Shown piece by piece: positions 52,863 to 61,527 of a stretch of 64,000 nt of DNA; within the stretch, counting starts at the first letter, position 1, and the number at the start of each line of letters is the position of its first letter. Both the position numbers and the translations under genes were made by a program. The DNA is from Nostoc sp. CENA543 (GTDB lineage Bacteria; Cyanobacteriota; Cyanobacteriia; Cyanobacteriales; Nostocaceae), in contig NZ_CP023278.1 of the NCBI RefSeq assembly GCF_002896875.1, positions 1,116,001-1,180,000 on the forward strand, read 5' to 3'. The notes under the pieces are model-generated. The model made no database searches, was not told the DNA's origin, and saw nothing but the letters and a program-made list of their open reading frames with translations.

Positions 52863-53538
52863 CCAGTCCGTGTTTGATGGCAAAGCGCACAAGTTCAGCC
52901 CGGTTGCTGGTGTCGGTTTTTCTCAATAGACTACTGACGTATTTTTCCACAGTTCTGGGACTCAAATGTAGTTGCACTCCCATCTCAGCGTTAGAAAGAC
53001 CGTGGGTTAAAAGTTCCAATACTTCCTGTTCTCTAAGAGTCAACGATGAAAGCAAGTGAGAACTGTCTAGCTGACTGAGAATAGGAGTATTCGCTTCTAT
53101 GACTTTAGTAGAGTCGGAACCAGCTAAACTTTCTTTGGGCGGGAAGCGATACTCAGATTGGATAATTTGCGATCGCTCCAATAAATTGCGAATAGCTGCG
53201 GCTAACTCTTCTAACTCAAAAGGCTTGGGCAAATATAAATCACATCCAGACTGATAACCCAGAATTCTCTCCTGAGTTTTAGTACGGGCTGTTAATAGAA
53301 TTACAGGTAATAAACGGAACTGCGGTTTTTGGCGTACCCGACGTACCAATTCATAACCATTCATGCGTGGCATGACTATATCAGTGACAATTAAATCAGG
53401 CTGATAATCTTCTACCATTGCCAAAGCTTCTTGACCGTCATTAGCCATAATTACCGAATAGCCAGACAGTTCAAGATAATCACTAATAGATAGACGAGTG
53501 CCCAAATCGTCATCCACAACAAGAATCGTCAAGGGCAT
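52855..53538 (-). CDS. NarL/LuxR-type response regulator
   Basis: A 227-residue two-component response regulator. The receiver domain (1-120) has acidic residues Asp9-Asp11, phospho-acceptor Asp53 (LIVTDIVMP) and Lys in LPKPFELEEL. The linker is about 45 residues. The DNA-binding LuxR domain (about 163-227) reads LTLREQEVLELLTHGLSNAEMGVQLHLSPRTVEKYVSSLLRKT. No kinase gene is adjacent. The upstream region toward smpB holds a 9-bp perfect dyad at 53594-53622, which could be an autoregulatory site. The chloroplast Ycf29 group has the same architecture. Confidence 0.93.
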   Translation of the reverse strand: MPLTILVVDDDLGTRLSISDYLELSGYSVIMANDGQEALAMVEDYQPDLIVTDIVMPRMNGYELVRRVRQKPQFRLLPVILLTARTKTQERILGYQSGCDLYLPKPFELEELAAAIRNLLERSQIIQSEYRFPPKESLAGSDSTKVIEANTPILSQLDSSHLLSSLTLREQEVLELLTHGLSNAEMGVQLHLSPRTVEKYVSSLLRKTDTSNRAELVRFAIKHGLVE

Positions 53539-53593
53539 GGAAAGTACACCCCTAGCATTTTTTACTCAGAAATTTCCTTTGTTCAGCTATATA

Positions 53594-53622
53594 TAAGAAC
53601 ACGCGTTACAATAGTGTTCTTA
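53594..53622. promoter_or_regulatory. Perfect 9-bp inverted repeat between regulator gene and smpB
   Basis: TAAGAACAC (53594-53602) and GTGTTCTTA (53614-53622) are exact inverted copies separated by 11 bp. There is no T-run, so it is more like an operator than a terminator. It lies 56 bp upstream of the leftward response regulator start and about 215 bp upstream of smpB. Confidence 0.5.
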
Positions 53623-53837
53623 CGTTTCATACTATGACAGGTTCAGCCGCTAATGACCGTCTTAGGGGTGATTTATAAAGAAAATCTTAAATCCATAAAA
53701 AGGTTAACAAATTTAAACTTAGTTGAGACCACAAACAATATAAAACCACAGCAAATTTTGCAATCCTTAACAAACTAGCAAAACTCCTACCTATTAATCA
53801 ACCTAATATAAATTAATCAACTGTAGAAGATTTTTCA

Positions 53838-54305
53838 ATGAGTGATAAGAGCGAAAGTTACAAAGTTATCAGTGATAATCGACAAGCCCGTTATTTGTAT
53901 GAAATTCTAGAAACTTACGAAGCTGGAATTCAACTGACGGGAACAGAAGTCAAATCAATCCGTGCGGGTAAAGTGAATCTGCAAGATGGTTATGCTTTGA
54001 TCCGTGATGGAGAAATCTGGCTAATTAACGTGCATATTTCTCCGTATACCGCTAGTGGTCAGTATTTTAACCATGAGCCACGCCGTACCCGCAAGTTGTT
54101 ACTCCATCGCCAAGAAATTCGCAAACTCATCGGTAAAGTAGAACAACAGGGTTTGACATTAGTACCTTTAAAAATGTACCTCAAAAGGGGTTGGGTCAAA
54201 ATTAGTATTGCCCTTGGTAAAGGTAAAAAGCTCCACGATAAGCGAGAAGACCTCAAACGCCGACAAGATCAGCGTGATATACAAAGGGCGATGAAAAATT
54301 ATTAG
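53838..54305 (+). CDS. smpB: SsrA-binding protein
   Basis: Binds tmRNA and delivers it to stalled ribosomes. The 155-residue protein shows NRQARYLYEILETYEAGIQLTGTEVKSIRAGKVNLQDGYA, GEIWLINVHISPY, HEPRRTRKLLLHRQEI and the basic tail KKLHDKREDLKRRQDQRDIQRAMKNY. Start and length fit the family. A five-unit TCATTAG array follows within 20 bp of the stop. Confidence 0.97.
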   Translation: MSDKSESYKVISDNRQARYLYEILETYEAGIQLTGTEVKSIRAGKVNLQDGYALIRDGEIWLINVHISPYTASGQYFNHEPRRTRKLLLHRQEIRKLIGKVEQQGLTLVPLKMYLKRGWVKISIALGKGKKLHDKREDLKRRQDQRDIQRAMKNY

Positions 54306-54321
54306 GGAGTCAATGGTCAAT

Positions 54322-54356
54322 AGTCATTAGTCATTAGTCATTAGTCATTAGTCATT
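54322..54356. repeat. Heptanucleotide repeat (AGTCATT) x5
   Basis: Five perfect units behind smpB, followed at about 54383-54421 by CCCCAAT-type units. Confidence 0.9.
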
Positions 54357-54543
54357 AGTTTTTTCTCACTTGCTACCTTGTCTACCTTGTCCCCAATCCC
54401 CAATTCCCAATCCCCAATCCCTTTTCTATACGTCTTCAGCGTGAGTGCTACAAACACCTGTTTATAGCTGTAGATTGATTTTGGAAAATTGAGGAATCGT
54501 TACAGTGGTGGGTAACTTTGGAAGCTATGAGGGACTGGTATAT

Positions 54544-54828
54544 ATGAAACGTGATTTTACCGCAGTTGTTGGGGCTGGCTTTTTAACCCTCAGTATGGCT
54601 ATTTTGCCTTTAAGTCTACCTGCTCAAGCCCAAGTTAATACTACTGATCCAAGAGTGGATAATGCTCCCAGAACCACAACTTACAATGACCGTAACGATT
54701 TCGATTGGGGTTGGTTGGGTTTAATCGGTCTGTTGGGTTTAGCTGGGTTAGCAGGAAGAAAACAGCACGATGAGCCAACTCGCTATCGTGATCCTAATGC
54801 TCCTGGAGCTACTAGCTATAGAGAATGA
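54544..54828 (+). CDS. Secreted WGxxGxxG-motif protein
   Basis: A 94-residue exported protein. From the ATG at 54544 it has a signal peptide (MKRDFTAVVGAGFLTLSMAI...PAQAQ, cleavage near 32), a short acidic linker and the motif DWGWLGLIGLLGLAGLAGRK (about 58-77), the WGxxGxxG hydrophobic motif followed by basic residues that is found in a family of small bacterial surface proteins. A hydrophilic tail of 18 residues follows, longer than in sorting-signal proteins. A GTG 13 codons upstream is an alternative start. A GGGACTGG stretch just upstream may serve as ribosome-binding site. Function is unknown. Confidence 0.75.
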   Translation: MKRDFTAVVGAGFLTLSMAILPLSLPAQAQVNTTDPRVDNAPRTTTYNDRNDFDWGWLGLIGLLGLAGLAGRKQHDEPTRYRDPNAPGATSYRE

Positions 54829-54917
54829 AAAGTGCTGAGTGCTGAGTAACGAGTGCTGAGTGCTGGGTTCAAACACCACCCACTCATGTTTCAAAATGAT
54901 TGAGTCAGAAAAATACT

Positions 54918-54956
54918 CAGCACCGACTAAACGCCGCACTTCCACTAACAGCACTG
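54918..54956 (+). repeat. 39-bp dispersed repeat, copy F
   Basis: CAGCACCGACTAAACGCC ... CCACTAACAGCACTG, the most diverged copy. It lies between convergent genes and next to GTGCTGA-type short repeats. Confidence 0.85.
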
Positions 54957-55039
54957 AGTTTGATGAACTGAGAGCGGAGATAATCAATAATATTCTTCCT
55001 CTCCAACCTCCCCTGCTTACCCAACTCCTGAGATATTTT

Positions 55040-56461
55040 TTAGTCGGCGGTTGCTTGGGGCGAATTAGCTGCTTGAGCTTGGTCTTGGGTTAATGGTGTC
55101 CAGTAGCTAGCAATTAAGGCTACCATCAACCACCAGAGAGTATTGACTTCTGGACGAAACCAAATTGTGTCTACTGTACCGTGAGCCAGCATCCCTAACA
55201 GAGTGGCAAACGCTCCAATTAACCAAAACCCTTCTAAATTACTAGATTGCCTTAAGCGACGTAATTGTAATAAGGCTGTATTAAAGGTGACAATGATGAG
55301 CCAAAGAAAACAGGCAAGACCGACAAAACCAGTTTCTACAGCTACCTCTAGGAAAATGGAATAGGCACTCAAGGCACTATAACGAGGGCGTTGGTAGAGA
55401 GGATAGATTTTGTTAAAGGAATTGTGACCTGGGCCAATACCGATGATCGGGCGATCGCCGATCATTTCAAATACAGCATCCCAGACATTACGACGGAAGT
55501 TATTACTGCTATCTTGGCGATCGGCAAAAATGCTAAACACCCGCAGTCGGACTGGTTCTACAAACACAACTGCGACTAACAATAGAAAAGACAAACTTCC
55601 TAAGAGTATGACCAGTGACCATGTACGCCAAAATGGGGGCATTTGTATACTCCACCAGTAGACTAATAAAGCACTCGTCGCTAACATTGCCACCAGTAAC
55701 CCAATCCAACCACCACGGCTATAAGTTAAAACTAGGCAGAGTGTATTGACAATTAGCATAGTTAATGCTAAAGACTTTTTAATCCAGCCTTGCCAAACAA
55801 AAATAGCTACCAGACTAAAAACCACAGCCGGGACAAGATAACCGGCTAATAAGTTAGGATTACCTAAGTAACTATAAACCCTAGTGGTTTTAGATAGGGG
55901 GGACTCTGGATCTACCCAAGTGGCTAGTTGGGCTGCACCATAACGCCATTGCCGCAGACCATATACACTGACAATCAGTGCTGCATGTAAGTAGATGGTA
56001 ATTATTACAGACCGGATTCGAGGCGATCGCAATACCCTGGCACATAAGGCGAATAGCAACAAATACAGCGTTAAGGTCGCTAAATCTGTGATTGCGGCTT
56101 TTTTGACGGGTGATAGTGCTGTAGCCACTACAGCCACTCCCCAGTAAAGCAAGACCAAAAGATGAATTGGAGTCACCAGGGAATTAGCTAATGATGTTGG
56201 TTGATCAGCTAAAGTCATCAATAGCCAAAAACCTACGCAGGCTATTAACAATACACCAACAAGAGTGCTAGACACAAAAGGCGCAAGTGCATACACAAGA
56301 CTCAACAGGGCAGCTGCAATCACATCTCCCCACTGAAGTAACACACTAGCTTCCCGCCAAGAAAACAACAATCCCACTAACAACCGATGTATATAACTAG
56401 TGGAAATATATTGTTTTGGTGGTAAATACGATAAAGTCAACCTTTGCCAGACTAAATTCAT
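55040..56461 (-). CDS. IctB family O-antigen-ligase-like membrane protein
   Basis: A 473-residue integral membrane protein with about ten TM helices and the Wzy/O-antigen ligase domain (GLLVAMLATSALLVYW..., and the large loop with RRNVWDAVFEMIGDRPIIGIGPGHNSFNKIYP). I recognise it as the cyanobacterial IctB family, first described as involved in inorganic carbon accumulation; the domain homology suggests a polysaccharide or glycolipid ligase instead, and the role remains disputed. The start is the ATG at 56461 (MNLVWQRLTLSYLPPKQY); a TTG six codons upstream is less likely. The next gene upstream on this strand is a degenerate histidine kinase, 243 bp away. Confidence 0.88.
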   Translation of the reverse strand: MNLVWQRLTLSYLPPKQYISTSYIHRLLVGLLFSWREASVLLQWGDVIAAALLSLVYALAPFVSSTLVGVLLIACVGFWLLMTLADQPTSLANSLVTPIHLLVLLYWGVAVVATALSPVKKAAITDLATLTLYLLLFALCARVLRSPRIRSVIITIYLHAALIVSVYGLRQWRYGAAQLATWVDPESPLSKTTRVYSYLGNPNLLAGYLVPAVVFSLVAIFVWQGWIKKSLALTMLIVNTLCLVLTYSRGGWIGLLVAMLATSALLVYWWSIQMPPFWRTWSLVILLGSLSFLLLVAVVFVEPVRLRVFSIFADRQDSSNNFRRNVWDAVFEMIGDRPIIGIGPGHNSFNKIYPLYQRPRYSALSAYSIFLEVAVETGFVGLACFLWLIIVTFNTALLQLRRLRQSSNLEGFWLIGAFATLLGMLAHGTVDTIWFRPEVNTLWWLMVALIASYWTPLTQDQAQAANSPQATAD

Positions 56462-56704
56462 AAAATCCACTATGATCAATTAGCAAGCCATATTAACACT
56501 TAGGACTTGATCATAATGCGGCTTAGGTGATGAGTCATTCAGCCATCAATAATTAACTATTGTTAATTCTTCAGCATCGACAAACGCCAGAAAAACTTTT
56601 TTTCTGCTTTTGCCGTCATATTATACCAAATTGGAATAGATACTATTGCGCTTCTAGAATAGCCTATGTATCTTGGCTTTCAATCTAAAATCCAAAATAG
56701 TTTT

Positions 56705-58282
56705 TTAGGCAATGTCGTTGTTTTCCGCAGAACTAGTCATTTGCAAGGGTACAGTTAGTACATAACGATGCCCCGATTGGGGTGAGCCTTGGATGGCAAT
56801 TTGTCCACCGTGTAATTCTGCTAACTGGCGACTCAGTAATAAACCTAAACTTTCCCGCGATAAATTACTTTTTCCTGGGATGACATCCTCCTGGGAATCA
56901 GTACCCAAAATATCATTGCGATCGCTCTCTAGGGTTTGCAATTTCTCCAGTGTCACAGGTAAACTAGTCATTTCCTCATGGTTGTCTAAATGCAGACCAT
57001 AGGGTGCGGCTTCGCCAGTCAACTCCATCAGAGACAGGGAATTGAGGCGGAAATAAGGATCAACTTCCGTAATCCCATCCCCTAGCCAGGGATGAGAAGC
57101 CCATACAGTAATATTGAGCGTATTTTCTTTGTAAGACACATGAATACGAACAATACTCCCAGTAGCAGACATTTGAATCACACTAAAAATCAGGTGATAT
57201 AATATTTGCCGGACTTTATCTTTGTCTAAAGGCCAAATCCGTCCGCGTCCTGGTTCGATTGACAAACGGATATCTTGATCACGACGATTAGCTACTTCTT
57301 CTAAAGTATTAATCGCCTGTTGACACAGCATTTCTATATCTACAGGAGCTAAATTGATGGTAGTAGCGTTTTCATCCATCGCTCCTAGTTCGGTAATTTC
57401 ATTCACTAAAGACAGTAAGTAACGACCACTGTGCTGAATGATATCTACGTATTCTCTTTGTTTATTGGTTAAAGGCCCGTAAATCTCTCGCCCTAAAACG
57501 CTAGCCATGCCTAATACAGATGTCAAAGGCGTGCGTAATTCTTGGGTTAATTGGGCTAAAAGTTCTAATTTTATCTGCTTAGTTTCGTGAGGTTCTTTTT
57601 CTAAACTAGTAAATGCAGCTTTTGATACTGCGCTCTTCTCTTCAGTCAGTGCCAAGGAACTGGCATTATTTGAGGGTAACTTTTCTGTTTTTCCCAAAAA
57701 CAGCAGTCGGTTACGCTCAAATTCACTCATGCTCCAACGAGCAATAATCTGTAAAAATTCAACGTCACGATGCGTAAAATTACGGGGCAATAGATCCATG
57801 ACCGCTAATGCACCCAAGCAATTGCCTGTAGCATCAATCAATGGCGCGCCCAGATAAGCACGGATACCATATTCTTGCACTAACTTGCTGTTTAACAGTA
57901 AAGTATCCGTAACATTTTGCGTATCATTAATTACAATAGTTTGCAGGGTGTCTACCACCTGAGTACAAAAAGACTCGCCCCGCAACAACTGACGACTCTG
58001 CGCCAAGCTATTCATTAAACCTAGTCTGGATAAGCCGACGGCAGATTTGAACCAATGACGTTCTTGATCTATAAATCCTAAAACGGAAATTGGTGCTTCT
58101 AAAAAATGTGCTGCCGTTTGAGTGGCTTCTTCAAAAACTGGTATGGTTTCTGGTTGTCTTAAACCTAATTCTGACAATGCTTTGAGACGTTGCTGTTCTC
58201 TTGTGTCTTGAGCAGCCCAACCATCTCTAGGGACTAATAATTTGTTATCCGGCTCTACCATTCCCACCGCTACCTTAATCAT
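56705..58282 (-). CDS. GAF-domain pseudo-histidine kinase
   Basis: A 525-residue soluble protein with an N-terminal GAF domain (about 35-192) and a HisKA/HATPase-type region (about 235-515). The dimerisation helix reads LELLAQLTQELRTPLTSVLGM: the phospho-acceptor His of the H-box is Gln247 (codon CAA). The ATPase region is also eroded: the N-box is DKDKVRQILYHLIFSVIQMS without the conserved Asn, no DxGxG follows (ITVWASHPWLGDGI instead), and an unusual insertion (about 405-470) interrupts the fold before SLGLLLSRQLAELHGGQIAIQGSP. It therefore probably acts as a scaffold or allosteric partner, not a kinase. It stands alone, with no stop or frameshift, so it appears to be maintained. Confidence 0.85.
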   Translation of the reverse strand: MIKVAVGMVEPDNKLLVPRDGWAAQDTREQQRLKALSELGLRQPETIPVFEEATQTAAHFLEAPISVLGFIDQERHWFKSAVGLSRLGLMNSLAQSRQLLRGESFCTQVVDTLQTIVINDTQNVTDTLLLNSKLVQEYGIRAYLGAPLIDATGNCLGALAVMDLLPRNFTHRDVEFLQIIARWSMSEFERNRLLFLGKTEKLPSNNASSLALTEEKSAVSKAAFTSLEKEPHETKQIKLELLAQLTQELRTPLTSVLGMASVLGREIYGPLTNKQREYVDIIQHSGRYLLSLVNEITELGAMDENATTINLAPVDIEMLCQQAINTLEEVANRRDQDIRLSIEPGRGRIWPLDKDKVRQILYHLIFSVIQMSATGSIVRIHVSYKENTLNITVWASHPWLGDGITEVDPYFRLNSLSLMELTGEAAPYGLHLDNHEEMTSLPVTLEKLQTLESDRNDILGTDSQEDVIPGKSNLSRESLGLLLSRQLAELHGGQIAIQGSPQSGHRYVLTVPLQMTSSAENNDIA

Positions 58283-59012
58283 TGCTCGATACTGTAATTT
58301 ATATAACCACTTTTACTGGGTTATGATTTACTATTCTTAAGCATTCCCCAATTTAGCTGCCGACAAACAAACTGAAGACAAAAATTTTTTATTCGGCTGT
58401 AAAATCATCTACGTAATTGTGTAACTCATCTATTGTGAAGTTACAACTAGCAGATAGCGTTAGTTTACATTTTAATCAGGGTATCCTAACCGTAGGAATA
58501 CAGAGAGGGTAAATAGCCCACAATTGAATTAGTTTTCTCATCATCAATATGGTGATGATACCAAACTCATTGATATAACTTCCACTAACTGCAAACCATG
58601 TTTAATCAAGACTAAAGTATGAATTGTGACTTATAAATATGAATGTGCAATTGGGGTATTAAAGCGTTTTTTATCTTCAGGAAAAATTTTAGATGAATCA
58701 ATAAATTGCTACTTGTATAAATTTCGCGTGAATTACCATAAATAGTAATCATAACTCTTCTCGGTGAAATAACAGATTAAAGCTGGAATAAAATCTGCTT
58801 AATTATAAGTATTGACACGAGATATTTGGCAACTGTAAATCACCATTCACCAGCAGGATAAATTGCTGCTCAAAGTCTAAGGTGATCTCTGTGTGCGACA
58901 ACTGTTATAGTAAAAAATCACCAGTAAACTATATAGTAAGCAAGTATTTTTACTGTGATGTCTATAAAATCTTTAAAGAAACCGTGACATTTGATGGAGA
59001 GGTGAACTAACA
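58283..59012. other. 730-bp intergenic region upstream of the aminotransferase gene
   Basis: The longest non-coding stretch of the window. It holds an imperfect 9-bp dyad at 58538-58558 (TCATCATCA, then TGGTGATGA), and a possible 39-codon leader frame at 58891-59010. The rest is AT-rich without repeats. Promoters for the divergent kinase-like gene and for the polysaccharide locus must lie here. Confidence 0.5.
58891..59010 (+). CDS. Possible 39-residue leader peptide upstream of the aminotransferase
   Basis: A GTG start at 58891 preceded by AAGGTG (58879-58884) opens a frame that begins VCDNCYSKKSPVNY and stops at 59008-59010, 2 bp before the ATG of the next gene. The spacing would permit translational coupling. 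No similarity recognised; it may be a chance frame. Confidence 0.22.
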   Translation: MCDNCYSKKSPVNYIVSKYFYCDVYKIFKETVTFDGEVN

Positions 59013-60170
59013 ATGACTGATCAGATCATCCCCTTTGTGGATTTAAAATGGCAGCATGATGTAGTGAAACAGGAAATCCAGCAAGCAGTTGAGATGATTT
59101 TGCAGCAAGGAGATTTTATTCTCGGAAAAGCTGTAGCAGAATTTGAAAAAGCATTTGCCCAAGCATCAGGTGCAGAATATGGGGTGGGAGTAGCATCGGG
59201 GACTGATGCGATCGCTTTAGGTTTGCAAGCCTGTAACATCAAATCAGGGGATGAAGTCATCTTACCAGTCAATACCTTTGTCGCCACCCTGATAGGAGTT
59301 CTACAGGCGGGAGCAAAACCTGTACTTGTAGATTGTGATCCCCAAACAGCTTTAATTGACTTAGAAGCAGCAGCCAAAGCCGTCACGCCTCAGACTAAAG
59401 CCATTATCCCCGTCCATTTGTATGGTCAGATGGTACCACCCAAGCAGCTATTAGATTTTGCTGACACATACAAGGTATTAATTTTTGAAGATGCAGCCCA
59501 AGCACATCTAGCCCATAGAGACGGATATCAAGCAGGTTCTGTAGGTACAGCCGCAGCCTTTAGTTTTTACCCCAGCAAGAACTTAGGGGCGTTGGGAGAT
59601 GGGGGAATGCTGGTGACACGCGATGCAGAAATAGCCAAAAAAGCTGCCCGCATCAGAAATTATGGTTCATCGCAAAAGTACGTGCATATTGAAATGGGGA
59701 CTAATAGCCGCTTAGACACAATCCAAGCGGCTATTTTACTAGCGAAGTTACCACATTTATCACAATGGAATCGCGATCGCCTCACCATTGCCAAACAATA
59801 TGACTTAGAACTAGCATCCTTAGCGGCGGCTGGTATTGTTCCCATGCAAAACCAAAGTGGGGACGGTCATATTTATCATCTTTACGTCGTGAAGGTTGAT
59901 GATACTTGCCCCATAGATCGTCAGCAACTCCAAACAGAACTCACACAAGCAGGAATTCAAACAGGTATTCACTACCCAATTCCTTGTCATCTCCAACCCG
60001 CTTTTACTTATCTAGGCTATCAACAGGGAGACTTTCCCCAAGCAGAAAAACTAGCACAACAAATATTATCCTTACCAATGTATCCAGGCTTGAGTCATAG
60101 TCAAGCCAGAGAAGTTGTAGCAGCTATTAACAATTGCATCACAATTGAAAATAAAGTCAATAGTCATTAG
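59013..60170 (+). CDS. DegT/DnrJ/EryC1/StrS family sugar aminotransferase
   Basis: A 385-residue PLP enzyme that transaminates a keto-sugar nucleotide, giving amino sugars for polysaccharide. Signatures: IPFVDLKWQ at the start, VASGTDAIALGL, ILPVNTFVATLIGVLQAGAKPVLVD, FEDAAQAHLA, the PLP lysine Lys189 in FSFYPSKNLGALGDGG, and NSRLDTIQAAILLAKLP. A GGAGAGGTG ribosome-binding site precedes the ATG. It lies upstream of cyanoexosortase and export genes, so it likely belongs to an exopolysaccharide cluster. The C-terminal end (NKVNSH-stop) is encoded by a TCATTAG-type repeat, which continues to about 60190. Confidence 0.92.
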   Translation: MTDQIIPFVDLKWQHDVVKQEIQQAVEMILQQGDFILGKAVAEFEKAFAQASGAEYGVGVASGTDAIALGLQACNIKSGDEVILPVNTFVATLIGVLQAGAKPVLVDCDPQTALIDLEAAAKAVTPQTKAIIPVHLYGQMVPPKQLLDFADTYKVLIFEDAAQAHLAHRDGYQAGSVGTAAAFSFYPSKNLGALGDGGMLVTRDAEIAKKAARIRNYGSSQKYVHIEMGTNSRLDTIQAAILLAKLPHLSQWNRDRLTIAKQYDLELASLAAAGIVPMQNQSGDGHIYHLYVVKVDDTCPIDRQQLQTELTQAGIQTGIHYPIPCHLQPAFTYLGYQQGDFPQAEKLAQQILSLPMYPGLSHSQAREVVAAINNCITIENKVNSH

Positions 60171-60290
60171 TCATGAGTCATTAGTCATTAGGGAAAAGAT
60201 TAATATTCAAGCCCAATGCCCCATTTCCCATTTCCTGACTTTCAAGTTAGGATACTGAGAAAGAAAGTATCAATTGAATTGCTGATAATT

Positions 60291-61199
60291 ATGGCACTTC
60301 AACAACAAATTAAAAATAGAGACACAAACCTCTTACTAGGTATAGGAATTTTTGGGATATTAGTGCTGCTATACGCGCCTATCCTACTGCATTGGGTGGA
60401 TGGATGGTTACACAAAACTATCAGTATTGAACATGAATATTTTAGTCATGGTTTAATTGGTCTACCATTTGCTGCTTATTTGAGTTGGCAAAAGCGCAAA
60501 CAATGGCAACGCCTACCTAATAAATCTCATCCTTTGGGTATATTTTTATTAGTAATTGGCGGAATTTTTTACTTAAGTGGAGTAACAGAGTGGGTTAATT
60601 TATCTTTACCCACCATACTTACAGGTTTATGTCTGTGGTTTAAAGGTTTTCCCGGCATCAGATTACAGGGATTTTCTTTGATTCTCGTATTACTGGCAAC
60701 ACCTACAGCAGTACCTTACCTGATAGCACCTTACACTTTTCCTCTACAGAGTTTTATCGCTACTACAGCAGGTTTCATTCTCAATCAATTTGGTATGGAA
60801 GTAGTTGTAGACGGTATTAACATTTACGTTGGCGGAAAAATTGTCGAAGTTGCGCCCTATTGTGCAGGCTTGAAAATGCTCTTTACAACCATCTATGTCA
60901 GTTTGATGTTGTTGTATTGGACAGGGGCTTTAGCTTCACGTCGGGTAACAGTTTGGTTTTTATCAATGGCAATTGTGATCAGTGTCATTGCCAATATTAT
61001 TCGTAACACCTTACTCAGTTTCTTTCACGGCACTGGCAAAGAAGGTGCTTTTACATGGCTGCATGATAGTTGGGGAGGCGACCTATATTCAGCTCTTATG
61101 TTACTTTCTCTAGTACCTCTGTTGAATTGGCTAGATCAATTACTCTCGCCACCACCGGAAATTCAACCAGAATTAGAAGAGTCAGCGACTTCTGATTAA
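60291..61199 (+). CDS. Cyanoexosortase B
   Basis: An integral membrane transpeptidase-like enzyme that processes proteins with PEP-CTERM-type sorting signals. The 302-residue product has about eight TM helices and the three conserved catalytic residues: Cys191 in VAPYCAGLKML, Arg238 in ANIIRNTLL and His258 in WLHDSWGG. The motif ISIEHEYFSHGLIGLPFAAYL near 45-64 is typical of exosortases. I use the ATG at 60291 (MALQQQIKNRD); an earlier ATG at 60216 would add residues encoded by CCCATTTC-type repeats. The following gene encodes the usual partner of this exosortase type. Target proteins are not in this window. Confidence 0.9.
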   Translation: MALQQQIKNRDTNLLLGIGIFGILVLLYAPILLHWVDGWLHKTISIEHEYFSHGLIGLPFAAYLSWQKRKQWQRLPNKSHPLGIFLLVIGGIFYLSGVTEWVNLSLPTILTGLCLWFKGFPGIRLQGFSLILVLLATPTAVPYLIAPYTFPLQSFIATTAGFILNQFGMEVVVDGINIYVGGKIVEVAPYCAGLKMLFTTIYVSLMLLYWTGALASRRVTVWFLSMAIVISVIANIIRNTLLSFFHGTGKEGAFTWLHDSWGGDLYSALMLLSLVPLLNWLDQLLSPPPEIQPELEESATSD

Positions 61200-61527
61200 G
61201 AAATATTTCATTGTCATAAGTCAAAGGATCAGGGAAGGGAGACAAGGGAGTGTTGAGTAATGAGTAATGAGTAATGATTGAAGTTTTTCTTCCCCTACTT
61301 TCCCAGGGACTTCCAGAAAATAAATTATCCACTTTCCGAGAGAAGACATTGCTATTTTTCCCCCTGCTCCCTGCCCCCTGCCCCTCTGCCTACACAGTGA
61401 TAGTATATTTTTTAAGTTGGAAGTCCCCCTGTCCCCAGTCCCCAATCCCTATTAACCCTTAATTCCACTGAACCTACAGTGTCATTTTTTCAGGTAAAAT
61501 TTTGCTTGAATATAGCAATTTTTACTG
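61200..61527. other. Repeat-rich gap inside the exosortase locus
   Basis: The 328 bp contain GAGTAAT units (61252-61277), CCCCTGC and CCCAGTC-type units (61360-61450) and no gene. Despite it, the flanking genes probably work together. Confidence 0.6.

Noticed and set aside
52735-52929. 64-codon frame behind the phosphatase gene
   Set aside because: Encoded by G-rich and C-rich heptamer repeats and overlaps the response regulator; low-complexity product.
54866-54890. GGTTCAAACACC resembling a tRNA T-loop
   Set aside because: Surrounded by simple repeats with no acceptor, D or anticodon stems.
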